47,226 nucleotides of DNA, taken from the NCBI GenBank assembly GCA_004524565.1, contig SDNZ01000001.1, forward strand, positions 76,455 through 123,680, given 5' to 3'. The position numbers and the translations under genes were made by a program. The notes beneath the pieces were generated by a model. The model was given only the letters and a program-made list of their open reading frames with translations, had not been told where the DNA came from and made no database searches. Below, one piece after another: positions 1 to 8,846 of this stretch; position 1 is the stretch's first letter; every line of letters begins with the position of its first letter. Source of the DNA: Candidatus Thorarchaeota archaeon (lineage in GTDB: Archaea > Asgardarchaeota > Thorarchaeia > Thorarchaeales > Thorarchaeaceae).

Positions 1-1631
1 GATCTATAGGTATAGGTCACACTCGTTGGGCAACTCATGGAATACCATCCATGTTGAATTCACACCCTCATTTTGATTGTAATGATGAAATTTCTGTTGT
101 TCATAATGGTGTTATTGATAACTTTTTGGAGCTTAGAAAGGAACTCAGTGCAAAGGGCCACAAGTTGAAATCAGAAACTGATACTGAAATAATTCCTCAT
201 ATGATTGAAGATTATATGAAAGATGGTTTAGATTTATTTGATGCTGTTAAAGAGGTAACAAAACGAATTGAGGGGACATATGCGATAGTTGTAATGAGTA
301 CCAAAGAAGAAGAGAATAAGATTGTGTGTACTCGAGATGGAAATCCACTGGTCATCGGTAGAAAGAAAGATGTTTCGTATGTATCCTCGGACATTCCAGC
401 ATTTCTACCCATGACGAATGATATGATTCTCCTTCTTGATGGGGAGATTGCATGTCTGACTAGTGATGAAGTGAGAATTGAAAGTTTGCTAGACGGGAGT
501 AAGATACATCGTGATAGTATTGAAATTAGCTGGACTGCTGATCAAGCGCAGAAAAGCGGTTATCCACATTTTATGCTAAAAGAGATACACGAACAACCAG
601 AAGCCATTAGGAACACACTGCACCTCAGAGAGGATGTGATTAAACAGGCTGCGGAAATCATTCACTCATCTGATAGGGTATTTATGTTGGCTATGGGTAC
701 TTCTGGGCATTCTGCTATAGCTGGACGACACATGTTTGCATCAATTGCAGGTATCCTTCCAACGTTTGAACTTGCTAGTGATTTTGCAGATACTGTATAT
801 GGCGCCTTGACAGATAGAGACTGTATCATCGCAATAACACAATCAGGAGAAACAACAGATACAATTACTGCAGTAAAATTTGCAAAGGAAAAAGGAGCGA
901 AAATTGTCGCGATAACAAATGTGGTAGGCAGCTCGATTACACGTCTTGCAGATCATACGATTTTGACCCAAGCAGGACCAGAGATTGGAGTGGCAGCTAC
1001 AAAGACCTTCATGGTTCAGCTTACTTCTCTGGCTTTGGTTGCCTTGGCTCTTGGGGAACTCACAGGTTTCACAGACATAGGTAATATTGAAACAAAACGT
1101 AAGTGTTTGGAGAAGATACCTGAAATAGTATCTGATACAATCTCGAGAAATGAAGAGTTAGCAAGACGGCTTGCAGGTGAACTCTATGCAAAAACAAGTC
1201 TTCTTTTCTTGGGTAGAGGTATATCAATAGCTACTGCAGAAGAAGCGGCATTGAAGTTGAAAGAGATATCTTACAATCATGCAGAAGCATACTCTGCAGG
1301 TGAATCAAAACATGGACCAATTGCACTGGTTGAAGATGGTTTTCCGGTAATCTTTGTCGCACCAAACGATGAAACTCGAAGTAGGATGATTGGAAACATT
1401 ATGGAAATGAAGGCAAGAGGAGCTTCTGTTATTTCTGTTATCATCAAAGATGACAAAGAGATAGAAAGCCTTTCAAAATTCGTGTTCATAATACCAGAAG
1501 ATATTGAACCAGAGTTCTCAACAATGGTTTTCATTGTACCTCTTCAGCTCTTTAGTTATTATATGGCATTGAGAAAGGGGTATGATCCAGACATGCCTCG
1601 TAATCTTGCAAAGTCAGTTACCGTTCTTTGA
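1..1631 (+). CDS. glmS: Glutamine--fructose-6-phosphate aminotransferase (isomerizing), 5' truncated by window edge
   Basis: Frame is open from base 3 upstream of the listed ATG and encodes SIGIGHTRWATHGIPS; the SIS domain motifs (AMGTSGHSAIAG, QSGETTDT, AEAYSAGESKHGPIAL) and C-terminal PRNLAKSVTVL follow. Confidence 0.95.
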   Translation, partial: SIGIGHTRWATHGIPSMLNSHPHFDCNDEISVVHNGVIDNFLELRKELSAKGHKLKSETDTEIIPHMIEDYMKDGLDLFDAVKEVTKRIEGTYAIVVMSTKEEENKIVCTRDGNPLVIGRKKDVSYVSSDIPAFLPMTNDMILLLDGEIACLTSDEVRIESLLDGSKIHRDSIEISWTADQAQKSGYPHFMLKEIHEQPEAIRNTLHLREDVIKQAAEIIHSSDRVFMLAMGTSGHSAIAGRHMFASIAGILPTFELASDFADTVYGALTDRDCIIAITQSGETTDTITAVKFAKEKGAKIVAITNVVGSSITRLADHTILTQAGPEIGVAATKTFMVQLTSLALVALALGELTGFTDIGNIETKRKCLEKIPEIVSDTISRNEELARRLAGELYAKTSLLFLGRGISIATAEEAALKLKEISYNHAEAYSAGESKHGPIALVEDGFPVIFVAPNDETRSRMIGNIMEMKARGASVISVIIKDDKEIESLSKFVFIIPEDIEPEFSTMVFIVPLQLFSYYMALRKGYDPDMPRNLAKSVTVL

Positions 1632-1680
1632 GGACTTTATATCATCAATTGGTACCAAACAATTGTATGAGGATAAGGTA

Positions 1681-1929
1681 ATGTTCTTCCAGATTCTAAG
1701 CCCACTTGTAGACTTTGCAAACCTAATTGCAGGATATTTTGCTGAGATTTGGGACTTTCTAATCTTTATTGGGAATATTTCGTCATTCGTTATTGTTCTA
1801 ATAGGTGCAATTCTTTGGTTCACTGAGGTAAATCAAAAGAGAGGAAAGGGTCTCGTTTTTAGTGGGATACTCCTAGCTATCACTGTTCAATACTTTGTAT
1901 TCTTCCCACCAAGCTTTGTATTGGTATAA
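1681..1929 (+). CDS. Small hydrophobic membrane protein
   Basis: ORF 1582-1929; internal ATG at 1681 avoids most overlap with glmS; hydrophobic segments FANLIAGYFAEIWDFLIFIGNISSFVIVLIGAILWF and GILLAITVQYFVFF. Confidence 0.5.
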   Translation: MFFQILSPLVDFANLIAGYFAEIWDFLIFIGNISSFVIVLIGAILWFTEVNQKRGKGLVFSGILLAITVQYFVFFPPSFVLV

Positions 1930-1942
1930 GCGGTGTACATAA

Positions 1943-3157
1943 TCAAAGTAATTGTTCTGATATGGTTGTTAGAGTATCAGCAAGTCTATCGATGTCATCA
2001 ATAGTATTGTAAACATGAGTTGATACTTGTACGAGACCACCATCGGTTATTGATTGGATTATTGGATGTGCACAGATGTATCCGCTTCTAACTGCGATAT
2101 GTGACTCGTCAAGAAATAGAGCAATATCATGGCATCCCATTTCATTCGAGTTTCCTAGGTTGAAACCAAAAATAGTAGACATTTCATTCGGGTTTCCGTA
2201 TAATGTCAAACTTGGTACCTCCACTAACCGTTTTTTCATATAATTTGATATATTTTTGATATGCGAAGTGAGACCTCTTTCATGAAGATTCGAGAGGTAC
2301 TTAATTGATGACCCAAGTCCTGCTATTGCTGGGATGTTAATGTACCCTGATTCAAATTTATGAGGTTGGAAAGCTGTTTCATATGTTTTATCCTGTATTA
2401 TAGATACAGAAGTTCCTCCTAGTATACCAGGTGTATGATCATTACCTAATTCTGGTGTAATCCATTGGATAGCCAATCCTGGAGGACCCATGAGACCGAT
2501 ATTTGCTGAAAAAACAAGAATATCACTGCCCAGATTGACGGGAGAGTTTTGTGTCAGTCCTACCGATCTTGTTGCATCTGTGAGTAATATTGCATCATGG
2601 CTATGAATGATATCTGCCGCTTTGGATATTGGGTTTACAGTCCCTATCCCAGGAATGGTATGACCAATAGCAACAATTCCAGTTTTGTCATTTATAGAGT
2701 GTTCTAGAAACTCCAATGATATAGTTCCATCATCTTCAAGTGGAATTATATCGACGTCAAGATTCAAAATTTCAGCGGCTCTTAGTAATGAGATATAAAC
2801 TGAATTGTCTTCATTTTGAGAGATAATGATTTTATCTTTCTTCTTGTGTTTCCAATCAAATCCAAAAGCCAGAGACGCTACTGCAGAAGGAATTGATTTC
2901 TGAAAAGATAATGAAGAAGGTTCGCCTTTCAGGAAAGCTGCAAGGGTTTCACGAACATCCTTAACGATACTACCACCTTTTACAGCAAGACTATGTGCTC
3001 CACGACGAGCAGAGGCAATAACTGTATCAAGAAAAATGGTAGTTGCTTCAACGGCAATCTTGGGTACAAGTGTCGTACTTGCTGAATCAAAGTATATGAA
3101 ATCACTATCAAGCTTAAAAATTTCAAAGTCTTTCTTGACATCTAAATTGCCGGCCAT
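1943..3157 (-). CDS. Aminotransferase class V / cysteine desulfurase-like PLP enzyme
   Basis: 404 aa; IYFDSASTTLVPK, GHTIPGIGTVNPI, LLTDATRS, VRSGYICAHPI resemble SufS/CsdA-type enzymes. Confidence 0.8.
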   Translation of the reverse strand: MAGNLDVKKDFEIFKLDSDFIYFDSASTTLVPKIAVEATTIFLDTVIASARRGAHSLAVKGGSIVKDVRETLAAFLKGEPSSLSFQKSIPSAVASLAFGFDWKHKKKDKIIISQNEDNSVYISLLRAAEILNLDVDIIPLEDDGTISLEFLEHSINDKTGIVAIGHTIPGIGTVNPISKAADIIHSHDAILLTDATRSVGLTQNSPVNLGSDILVFSANIGLMGPPGLAIQWITPELGNDHTPGILGGTSVSIIQDKTYETAFQPHKFESGYINIPAIAGLGSSIKYLSNLHERGLTSHIKNISNYMKKRLVEVPSLTLYGNPNEMSTIFGFNLGNSNEMGCHDIALFLDESHIAVRSGYICAHPIIQSITDGGLVQVSTHVYNTIDDIDRLADTLTTISEQLL

Positions 3158-3220
3158 TATATTGGCTAGGCTGAAAGAACTGCTTTAATACCATATCGTA
3201 TTTTTGTTGTATGATTAAAA

Positions 3221-4207
3221 GTGTTGGAGAAACTAGTAGAAGGATATTTTATTACAACGGTGGATAATCTCATATTTGAGGTAAAGGGAGTGGTTCATCC
3301 AATTGACCGGATTATAGCTTATGTAAGATATGTACCAATTATCGTTTCCTCAGAATCAATCCCACGATATCAGAAAATCTATGATTTGTCTGAACGAGAG
3401 AGATACCTCAAAGACAATTTCTCAGAGTATTTATGGTTCAGTAAAACTCATGAGAGAGTTTTACAGACCGTCCCATTTGAGAAAGTGAAACGAGTTCATG
3501 ATCCCGTGAAACACATGGTTCAAATTCGAAAGAATTCTAGTGCTCTTTCAATATCTACTTCTAGACTAGTAGATTTGTTAATCAGTCATACAGGAATAAA
3601 CAAGACTGACATAGGTGTCACTGGATCGCAGCTTATTGGTATAGCAAATGAAACGTCAGATATCGACTTGATTGTATTTGGTGAATCTGCTTGCTATGAA
3701 TTCTATAGAAGATTAAGTGAATCTTATGATGAGATTCCTGGATTAAAACATTACAAGGGAGAGCTTCTCAACAGTCATGTCGATTTTAGGTGGAGAGAGT
3801 TGACTAACTACAAGACCATTCTTCGTGAGATTGAGAGTAAGAAAATTCTCCAAGGAGTATTTGAGAATAATGAATTCTTCATTAGACTGGTTAAACGTCA
3901 TGAAGATATCAAAGAGAGTTATGGACAGATAATATCTAAAAATTGGAAAGTAGGAGAAGTAGAATGTCAGATAACTGATCATCAAGACTCGATTTTCACT
4001 CCATGTGCATATCAGGTAGAATCCTCTGAACATCCTGAACTCAAACAAATAATTAGCTACAGAGGGCGATTCACAGAACATGTTTCAAAAGGCCAATTTG
4101 TGAATGTGAGAGGTATACTCGAGAGGGTGGTTAATACAAGTTCAGGAGAACAATATCAACAACTAGTTTTGGGCGAGAATTCATCAGACTATATGATCCC
4201 AAAATGA
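3221..4207 (+). CDS. Nucleotidyltransferase-domain protein
   Basis: GTG start; GVTGSQLIGIANETSDIDLIVFG resembles the Pol-beta-type GS...D.D motif. Confidence 0.65.
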   Translation: MLEKLVEGYFITTVDNLIFEVKGVVHPIDRIIAYVRYVPIIVSSESIPRYQKIYDLSERERYLKDNFSEYLWFSKTHERVLQTVPFEKVKRVHDPVKHMVQIRKNSSALSISTSRLVDLLISHTGINKTDIGVTGSQLIGIANETSDIDLIVFGESACYEFYRRLSESYDEIPGLKHYKGELLNSHVDFRWRELTNYKTILREIESKKILQGVFENNEFFIRLVKRHEDIKESYGQIISKNWKVGEVECQITDHQDSIFTPCAYQVESSEHPELKQIISYRGRFTEHVSKGQFVNVRGILERVVNTSSGEQYQQLVLGENSSDYMIPK

Positions 4208-4208
4208 A

Positions 4209-4646
4209 TTCACAGTGTATTCATAAACACAGGTTCACAGAATTTTCGTGTGAATGGCGCCATAATTGTGAACACTTTCTACGAAACAGGCTTTTGCGTG
4301 CTTATTGAAGAACAATCGGCTTTGATATATCTTCTTATACTTGTGAATAGACACACCCCTTCGTTTCCATTGGAACTAAGTAATCGGACATATGAAACGT
4401 TTAAGGAATCATTCACAATGCATATAGAATAGTGAATGGTGAACAGAATGGAGAAATACCTTATTTTTAGAAATAGAGGTTTTATAACGCTTTTTTACTC
4501 ATATTAGACGCGTACAGGACGTGAGCACACGAGATACGAAGCGGACGAGTCCTATATGGGTGAAAACGTCCTATGTAGCTCTTATCCACGTATATTCAAT
4601 TCACATACTCACACTTATTTGGTTGTCAATACTATCTTGTTGTGAA
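4209..4646. promoter_or_regulatory. Cluster of eight TGTGAA/TTCACA hexamers upstream of the 4673 gene
   Basis: Hexamers at 4209, 4234, 4249, 4267, 4342, 4412, 4600 and 4641 in a 464-bp intergenic region. Confidence 0.55.
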
Positions 4647-4656
4647 TAAGATAGTA
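4630..4656. promoter_or_regulatory. Perfect 9-bp inverted repeat TACTATCTT-N9-AAGATAGTA
   Basis: Arms 4630-4638 and 4648-4656, 17 bp upstream of the GTG at 4673. Confidence 0.55.
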
Positions 4657-4672
4657 GATAGAACCCTCGAAG

Positions 4673-5311
4673 GTGAAAGATATGAACGATGGAGATCGAA
4701 CAAATTATGTCTATGAATTCACGTATAGTTCAGCTCCAGGACTTCGTGAGATCTTTCAATGCAAGTATGTTAGTCCAGTTGAGGCACTTAACAGGTTCAA
4801 AAAGATATTATCACTGACAGAGTCGCCTTTTGATTTTAAAATCCTAGTATCAGATGAAACAATGGGTGAAGAATCTAGTTTCCAAGTCAAGGGTGGCAGT
4901 ATCGAAGAAATGTTTGCCAAATTCAAAGTATTCCTCGAAACAAGTACTGGCTGTGTCTTTGTTGAAAGTGTCAGTGAAATTCCAGAAACGGGTTTCAATG
5001 AAACCAGATTAGAATCCATGAGTAACTATGATAAGATGCAGGTGATTATCTATGCATCTTTCAAACATGGAAAATTTTCTTCTCTTGATGTTGCTGAAAT
5101 TTACGAAGATACTTTCAGTGAAAATCTTCCTAAAAGCACAGCTTCAACTTATCTCGCACGAATGTGGGATAATAGTAAGGGACATCTTGAGCGGTATGGA
5201 AATAGATCAGGGTATACCTATCGCCTCAAAACTGAGGTGAAAGAAGTTTTAAGAGAAACAGAGAGAGCAGAAGAGCTCCTGGCAGCTATCCAGATGCGAG
5301 TTCGAGAATAG
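4673..5311 (+). CDS. Hypothetical protein with probable C-terminal winged-helix-like region
   Basis: 212 aa ORF, GTG start; C-terminal DKMQVIIYASFKHGKFSSLDVAEIYEDTF...STASTYLARMWD reads like an HTH module. Confidence 0.55.
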   Translation: MKDMNDGDRTNYVYEFTYSSAPGLREIFQCKYVSPVEALNRFKKILSLTESPFDFKILVSDETMGEESSFQVKGGSIEEMFAKFKVFLETSTGCVFVESVSEIPETGFNETRLESMSNYDKMQVIIYASFKHGKFSSLDVAEIYEDTFSENLPKSTASTYLARMWDNSKGHLERYGNRSGYTYRLKTEVKEVLRETERAEELLAAIQMRVRE

Positions 5312-5352
5312 CTTGAAACCCTTCTGCAGTGATTTTATTTGTATTATTAGTA

Positions 5353-6669
5353 TTACAAATCAAAAGTATGCTCTTCAAGAGAGATACCTAGTGTAGCTAA
5401 TTCTGCTAAAATTGGCTCGTAGATTTCGGGAATGATAGGACGATATACACCTGTGAGATTGATTCGACCTTCGAGTATCATTCTACTTGCAATAGCAACT
5501 GGAAGCGCAACTGTTCTTGACATGGAACTGTCTCCATTTGGAATTCCATAATCAATCATTGTTGATGTTATCTTCTGTTTCTTGTCTGGATACTCAGCAA
5601 TGAACTCGTGGTGCATAACGAGCATATCACGCTCTCCTGGTTCGTAGTTCATTTTCTCCTCAAAGAGTGCACATAGTGCATCAAGTCTTGTGTTAACCTT
5701 TGGATCGATTGTTCTATCATCAAATAGTCCAAGCCAATCTAATCGTAAGATAACCTCGCTGTCTAAATCGATTTTACAGAATTTGGCAACTGCTTCTTTA
5801 ACATCACCATTTTCAGCTGACGACAGCTCTTTCATCAAACCTGCATAGGTAGTGCCACCCAGAAACCGTTCTTCGATGTCTAGAAGACCAAGATCTGCTA
5901 TCTTGTCAAGGGTTTCACACCATCCTGTGTTCCTAAAAGTTCCTCTCAGCATTGTTTTGGTTTCTTGTATATTGTAAATATCGATGTAGGACATGCTATC
6001 TCGGTTTGGATAACCTTCGAATGTACCCATACCGGGAACTTCCATAGGTTCACAATTTTGAAAAAGATCAGCTCCTTGGATCTTGACCTCTTTTCCATCA
6101 CGCAGAAAGTGTGCGTCATTTCGTCCTGCAAGTAATACTCCTCGAGGGCTCCATGAAAGCTTGTATCCATACGGATTGTTGTTTGCCTCTGGTGCAGGAA
6201 GACCACCTGTGAAAGATGTGAAGCTAACGATTTTGCCATTGTTATTGTGCACATGGTCAATTATTTGCATCGCACTCATGTGATCGATACCAGGATCGAC
6301 CCCACACTCATTCAATAGTAAGACACCTGCTTTCTTTGCATGATCCTCTAATGTCTTCATCTCATCTGAAATGTATGAGGTAGTGCAGAACATCTTCTTG
6401 TGTCTGATTGCGACCTTTGCAGCCTTTACATGGTATGTGTAAGGAAGAAGTGAGCAAACAAGATCAACTTTAGCGGTCAAATCTTCAAGAAGACTATCGT
6501 CTGTGGTTATATTGAAAGCAACAGCTTCAGCATTTTCACACCCTTCTATCAGGTTTTCAGCCTTACTTTTTGTTCTACTGGCAACCACTACGTGGATGCC
6601 GTGTTCGCTAAGATAGTGAATAAACGGACGAGCTACAAGCCCTGCGCCTAAACATAGCACTTTCTTCAT
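5353..6669 (-). CDS. Saccharopine dehydrogenase (LYS9/SDH-domain type)
   Basis: 438 aa; KVLCLGAGLVARPFIHYLSEHG, VDLVCSLLPYTYHVKAAKVAI, NECGVDPGIDHMSAM, FTGGLPAPEANNNPYGYKLSWSPRGVL are typical of saccharopine dehydrogenase. Confidence 0.93.
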   Translation of the reverse strand: MKKVLCLGAGLVARPFIHYLSEHGIHVVVASRTKSKAENLIEGCENAEAVAFNITTDDSLLEDLTAKVDLVCSLLPYTYHVKAAKVAIRHKKMFCTTSYISDEMKTLEDHAKKAGVLLLNECGVDPGIDHMSAMQIIDHVHNNNGKIVSFTSFTGGLPAPEANNNPYGYKLSWSPRGVLLAGRNDAHFLRDGKEVKIQGADLFQNCEPMEVPGMGTFEGYPNRDSMSYIDIYNIQETKTMLRGTFRNTGWCETLDKIADLGLLDIEERFLGGTTYAGLMKELSSAENGDVKEAVAKFCKIDLDSEVILRLDWLGLFDDRTIDPKVNTRLDALCALFEEKMNYEPGERDMLVMHHEFIAEYPDKKQKITSTMIDYGIPNGDSSMSRTVALPVAIASRMILEGRINLTGVYRPIIPEIYEPILAELATLGISLEEHTFDL

Positions 6670-6682
6670 TGTTTTTGTCTCC

Positions 6683-7999
6683 CTAGTTCAGATATTGATT
6701 GAGATATTCAAAATTCTTTGTTAGTTTTCCGCGGTATACGATAATTGCATCTTTGATTTCCCTGGGTAAGTCTAAGTCTTCAAAAGATGCCTTGAAATCT
6801 GCCTTTGCAAGTGCAGGTATGAATTCAAGTAAGGTTTCACCGAATGATGTTGATGCTTCACGTGGAAGTTCACAGGGTAGATTATCAACAGCCATGATTA
6901 CGGGGCCATCTCCTTTTACACCAAGTTCGATTCGATCTTCCTTGATTAGGTAGACAAATGCAGGTTTAGCAGGTGTTGTACAGTCAAGTGTAAACTCGAT
7001 AGCACCACCAATATCACAAGATATGTCCCCTATTACACGCAATTTTCGAGATTTTTCTTTCCAGTGTTCACGGATGAAATCCTTTGTTATTAATCGAGGA
7101 TACTTATTCGTCCAATAGATACAGTTCATAATGATTGTAAGATACTGAACATAATTATGAAACACACCACGGTAATCTGCATTTCCTAATTTGTAATAGT
7201 CTTGTAATTCGAATTTCTTTGTTGACTCTCTGGGTTCTACCATATCTTCTTCTTTGAAGACACACTTGTATAGCAAGTTCCTCTTGGGTTCTAGATGTCG
7301 GAGATCTTCTGGTTGAACTGTTTCGTGAGGAAGCAAGTCAAAGATTAGTTGTGCTCCTCGAGATACGTTACCATATCCTGCAAATCCAACGACAAATGGC
7401 GTAAGCTCTTCAGGAAGTCCTTGTTCGTGGATTCGTTTTCCGAGTGACTTGAATTCTTCTTTCACAGCTTCTAAGCCCTTGAGTTCCAGAGTTGTCCGCA
7501 TACCAGCGAAAGGATTTGGTTTGATACCTTCCATTTCCAAACGTTCTCCAAGAACATGAAATGTATCTGAGATACCAGCCATTCCAGCCCAGTTGCCAAA
7601 GAAAATCATTCGCCGTCCCTTATCATCTACTACCCGTTCGTAGTCAATCAATGTAGATCCGGTATTCATAATATGCTGGAGCATAGGCATGTTGTATTTC
7701 TGGCCTTTGATTGTGTGGCTGAAGAAGATATAGGCTACGTCTTTTTCAAAGAAGTCGATTGGCATCTCTTTGATACCGAGAACTACTGGTACGCCACTTC
7801 CTTTAAGTGGAGTAGCTGTTGCGCCAACTTCTTCGAATTCTTTTTCTTCGAATGCACGCTGAGAACTCGGTTCGATAACAAATTCAATACCATGCTTTTC
7901 GACAAGAGATTTAACTTGATCAGGTATGAGTGCAACTCTTGTTTCAAACGCTTTTTCTTCCTTCCGCAAACCAATCCTATTCAACAAATTTTCCTCCAC
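6683..7999 (-). CDS. Lysine-ketoglutarate reductase (LKR; AlaDH/PNT family)
   Basis: 438 aa; ETRVALIPDQVKSLVEKHG, FFSHTIKGQKYNMPMLQHIM, LIDYERVVDDKGRRMIFFGNWAGMAG, GYGNVSRGAQLIFDLLPHE closely resemble the LKR half of eukaryotic LKR/SDH. Confidence 0.9.
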   Translation of the reverse strand: MEENLLNRIGLRKEEKAFETRVALIPDQVKSLVEKHGIEFVIEPSSQRAFEEKEFEEVGATATPLKGSGVPVVLGIKEMPIDFFEKDVAYIFFSHTIKGQKYNMPMLQHIMNTGSTLIDYERVVDDKGRRMIFFGNWAGMAGISDTFHVLGERLEMEGIKPNPFAGMRTTLELKGLEAVKEEFKSLGKRIHEQGLPEELTPFVVGFAGYGNVSRGAQLIFDLLPHETVQPEDLRHLEPKRNLLYKCVFKEEDMVEPRESTKKFELQDYYKLGNADYRGVFHNYVQYLTIIMNCIYWTNKYPRLITKDFIREHWKEKSRKLRVIGDISCDIGGAIEFTLDCTTPAKPAFVYLIKEDRIELGVKGDGPVIMAVDNLPCELPREASTSFGETLLEFIPALAKADFKASFEDLDLPREIKDAIIVYRGKLTKNFEYLNQYLN

Positions 8000-8108
8000 G
8001 TCCTAGGTTAGGAGTTATGTGTGCTAGGAGCGAGGGCCAAGACACCGACGCTTTAACTTTTCCGTGTCGGCCACAAACGTATTTCTTGTATTACACAAGT
8101 TGAAAATC

Positions 8109-8122
8109 AGAACATGTGTTCT
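8109..8122. promoter_or_regulatory. AGAACATGTGTTCT near-palindrome
   Basis: One substitution relative to AGAACACGTGTTCT copies at 8453-8766; lies between divergent LKR and the 8143 ORF. Confidence 0.5.
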
Positions 8123-8142
8123 TTGATTCGTGTGTTAGTACC

Positions 8143-8430
8143 ATGGCTTCGTATCTGTACCTTTATGATTGTAAGGAAGCTAGACGAAGTAATGCAAGGC
8201 GCGTGGCTTTTACCAAGGAGCTCTATGGGTATATTTACACTTGGAAAACGAAATCCGGAATCAAAGAAAAAAGAAAACCAGGTCTCTTAGACGAATGTGT
8301 GGGATCTGAAGCTGTCGCGGATTCAGCAATTCTAGTACCAGAAGAATCACGAGTATTATTCGATAGCTTATTCTCGACATATCGGGATATACTGAGTCTT
8401 AGGGTGTATGAAATTGTTCAGGAAACCTAG
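8143..8430 (+). CDS. Small hypothetical protein
   Basis: ORF 8116-8430 (GTG at 8116); more likely ATG at 8143, giving MASYLYLYDCKEARRSNARRVAFTKELYGYIYTW. Confidence 0.5.
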   Translation: MASYLYLYDCKEARRSNARRVAFTKELYGYIYTWKTKSGIKEKRKPGLLDECVGSEAVADSAILVPEESRVLFDSLFSTYRDILSLRVYEIVQET

Positions 8431-8454
8431 TATGTGATAATCCTGATATTCTTG

Positions 8455-8766
8455 GAACACGTGTTCTAGTTACTATCATTCTAGCAGGAATCTGGATAAG
8501 GTCTGTGCATTACCTGGATAACACCCCTTCATTTCCACTGCAGAAATAAAAATGGAGTGATTTTAAGCGATCAATATAGAATAAATAAAAATGGAGATAA
8601 ATGCAAGCTGCAAAAACCCCTATTTATACTTACCGAAATCGAATCTAATAGATAGGTGATTGAATTTTTCTAGTGGAAATGGAGGGGTCTTATAGGTCTT
8701 AGAACACGTGTTCTAACAGTAATACACGTATTACCTTAATAAAGTATAGATAAGAACACGTGTTCT
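8455..8766. promoter_or_regulatory. Operator-like region upstream of iorA with three AACACGTGTT-core palindromes
   Basis: GAACACGTGTTC at 8455-8466; TTAGAACACGTGTTCTAA (18-bp perfect palindrome) at 8699-8716; AGAACACGTGTTCT at 8753-8766; GTAATACACGTATTAC at 8719-8734. Confidence 0.65.
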
Positions 8767-8846
8767 AATTTATTTCCATTACCACAAGACTATTACACAA
8801 CTCAATAATGCTCGTCGACATACGTTTGAACGTGGAGGATCTGTGA

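Noticed and set aside
4250-4432. 60-aa ORF on + strand
   Set aside because: Overlaps the TGTGAA-rich intergenic region, is low complexity in character and has no recognisable domain.
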